A stretch of 50,084 nucleotides of DNA from CAZAQS01 sp964486825. GTDB taxonomy: Bacteria > Chloroflexota > Anaerolineae > Anaerolineales > UBA4823. The stretch is taken from NCBI GenBank assembly GCA_964486825.1, contig CAZAQS010000007.1, forward strand, positions 1-50,084. The letters are read 5' to 3'. Positions 49,543-50,084 of this stretch are shown here, piece after piece; position 1 is the stretch's first letter, and each line of letters opens with the position of its first letter. The position numbers and the translations under genes were made by a program. Under the pieces are notes generated by a model, which ran no database searches, was not told the DNA's origin, and worked only from the letters and a program-made list of their open reading frames with translations.

Positions 49543-50084
49543 TCAATTTTGATCATTTTCAAGGGCAGGCAAGCTCACAATGAACTTACTGCCTTGACCA
49601 GGCTCGCTTTCGACCTTGATGCTGCCTCCGTGCCTTTCAACGATCTTTTGACAAATGGTCAAACCCATGCCGAAGCCCACATACTCCGATCGCCCATGCA
49701 AGCGGTGGAACGGCTTGAAAATATTTTCGATCTGATCTGGTTCAATTCCAATCCCATTATCTTCGATGACGATCTCCACCAGGCTCAGGGTAGAGAAAAT
49801 GGATGCCTCGAGCGGTTGTTCCGACGTGGAGATCTGGCGGGCATAGATATGTATCTTTGGTGGGTTCTTTGGGCTGGAAAACTTTAATGCGTTCGATATC
49901 AGATTCATGAAACTCATCCGGGCCAACGTACCTGGCGCCCTCCCAGATCTTCTGCCCAGCCGGGTTTCCGTAAATGATCTCGCCTTTTTCGTTCGCCAGC
50001 CATACCCCAATCGAAAGATGTTCTAGCACGGTTTCAAACCTCATTGGAATTTTATATAACATTCTGCTAAATACCATTATCCCG
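49543..50084 (-). pseudogene. Decayed PAS sensor histidine kinase, 5' end outside window
   Basis: Reading from the right edge on the minus strand, one frame gives a PAS start (MRFETVLEHLSIGVWLANEK, then IIYGNPAGQKIWEGARYVGP). The next frame then supplies the C-terminal half of the ATPase domain (MNLISNALKFSSP, VIEDNGIGIEPD, GFGMGLTICQKIVERHGG). The rest of PAS and all of HisKA, about 150 residues in intact relatives, are missing, and the frames differ. The junction lies around 49900-49920. So an internal deletion destroyed the gene, or the assembly collapsed here. The surviving parts resemble the multi-PAS kinase at 23315-26326. The frame is open at the window edge. Confidence 0.75.

Noticed and set aside
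1..50084. tRNA, rRNA, CRISPR arrays, transposases and phage genes
   Set aside because: None was recognised by eye on either strand; a dedicated tRNA or CRISPR scan would be needed to exclude small cases.

Overview
The window is about 50 kb of ordinary bacterial chromosome, with dense genes, moderate GC and Shine-Dalgarno-led genes. The gene mix suggests an uncultured Chloroflexota (Anaerolineae-like) genome: a tungsten-type aldehyde ferredoxin oxidoreductase with its radical-SAM partner, many short lipoproteins with Pro/Thr linkers, a dipeptide epimerase beside an aromatic/histidine ammonia-lyase, and large multi-PAS kinases. That placement is inferred from gene content; no rRNA or tRNA gene was seen. 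A run of ten N at 7604-7613 marks a scaffold join, so linkage across that point is assumed.

Layout. 1-866: ECF sigma factor and overlapping anti-sigma factor (minus). 1105-2752: cysK-cysE. 2749-5289: SRPBCC protein, then a truncated globin directly followed by a class III cyclase, then a small GlsB-type membrane protein. 5290-5830: long leader with RNA-like structure. 5831-9459: aldehyde ferredoxin oxidoreductase, radical SAM maturase and a tandem MoaD-like protein. 9533-15362: SRPBCC protein, bacterioferritin, membrane glycosyltransferase, membrane protein and two poorly known proteins. 15808-23349: histidine kinase and response regulator, a Pho-box-like promoter, then a sulfate-type ABC transporter whose ATPase carries universal-stress domains and whose binding-protein gene has an in-frame TAG. 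23315-27354: multi-PAS kinase and FkbM methyltransferase (minus). 27509-31346: dipeptide epimerase, ammonia-lyase with Cys in place of the MIO serine, broken GNAT gene, B3/4-domain protein. 31630-37045: S41 protease, RidA, a lipoprotein/membrane-protein cluster, DinB-like protein. 37042-39657: promoter, SAM-I riboswitch, metY and metA. 39730-44417: MFS-like transporter, beta-helix/membrane protein, phosphosulfolactate-synthase-like protein, MmgE/PrpD protein. 44849-49426: lipoprotein, TetR regulator with visible operators, ABC exporter and a 42-residue membrane protein. 49543-50084: decayed sensor kinase.

How it fits together. Sulfur assimilation recurs: sulfate-type uptake (18719-23349), serine acetylation and cysteine synthesis (cysE/cysK), and SAM-controlled homoserine acetylation and sulfhydrylation (metA/metY, with Glu111 in MetA matching an acetyl donor). 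The tungsten oxidoreductase block is a self-contained enzyme-plus-cofactor module. Signal transduction is heavy: one ECF sigma pair, one globin-cyclase pair, one two-component pair, one multi-PAS kinase and one kinase remnant.

The items most worth a second look are the tandem MoaD protein with an internal Gly-Gly-Gly, the interrupted but otherwise intact sulfate-binding protein, the ABC-ATPase/USP fusion under a Pho-box-like array, the globin-cyclase pair, and the Cys143 ammonia-lyase. No CRISPR array, prophage or insertion sequence was recognised.
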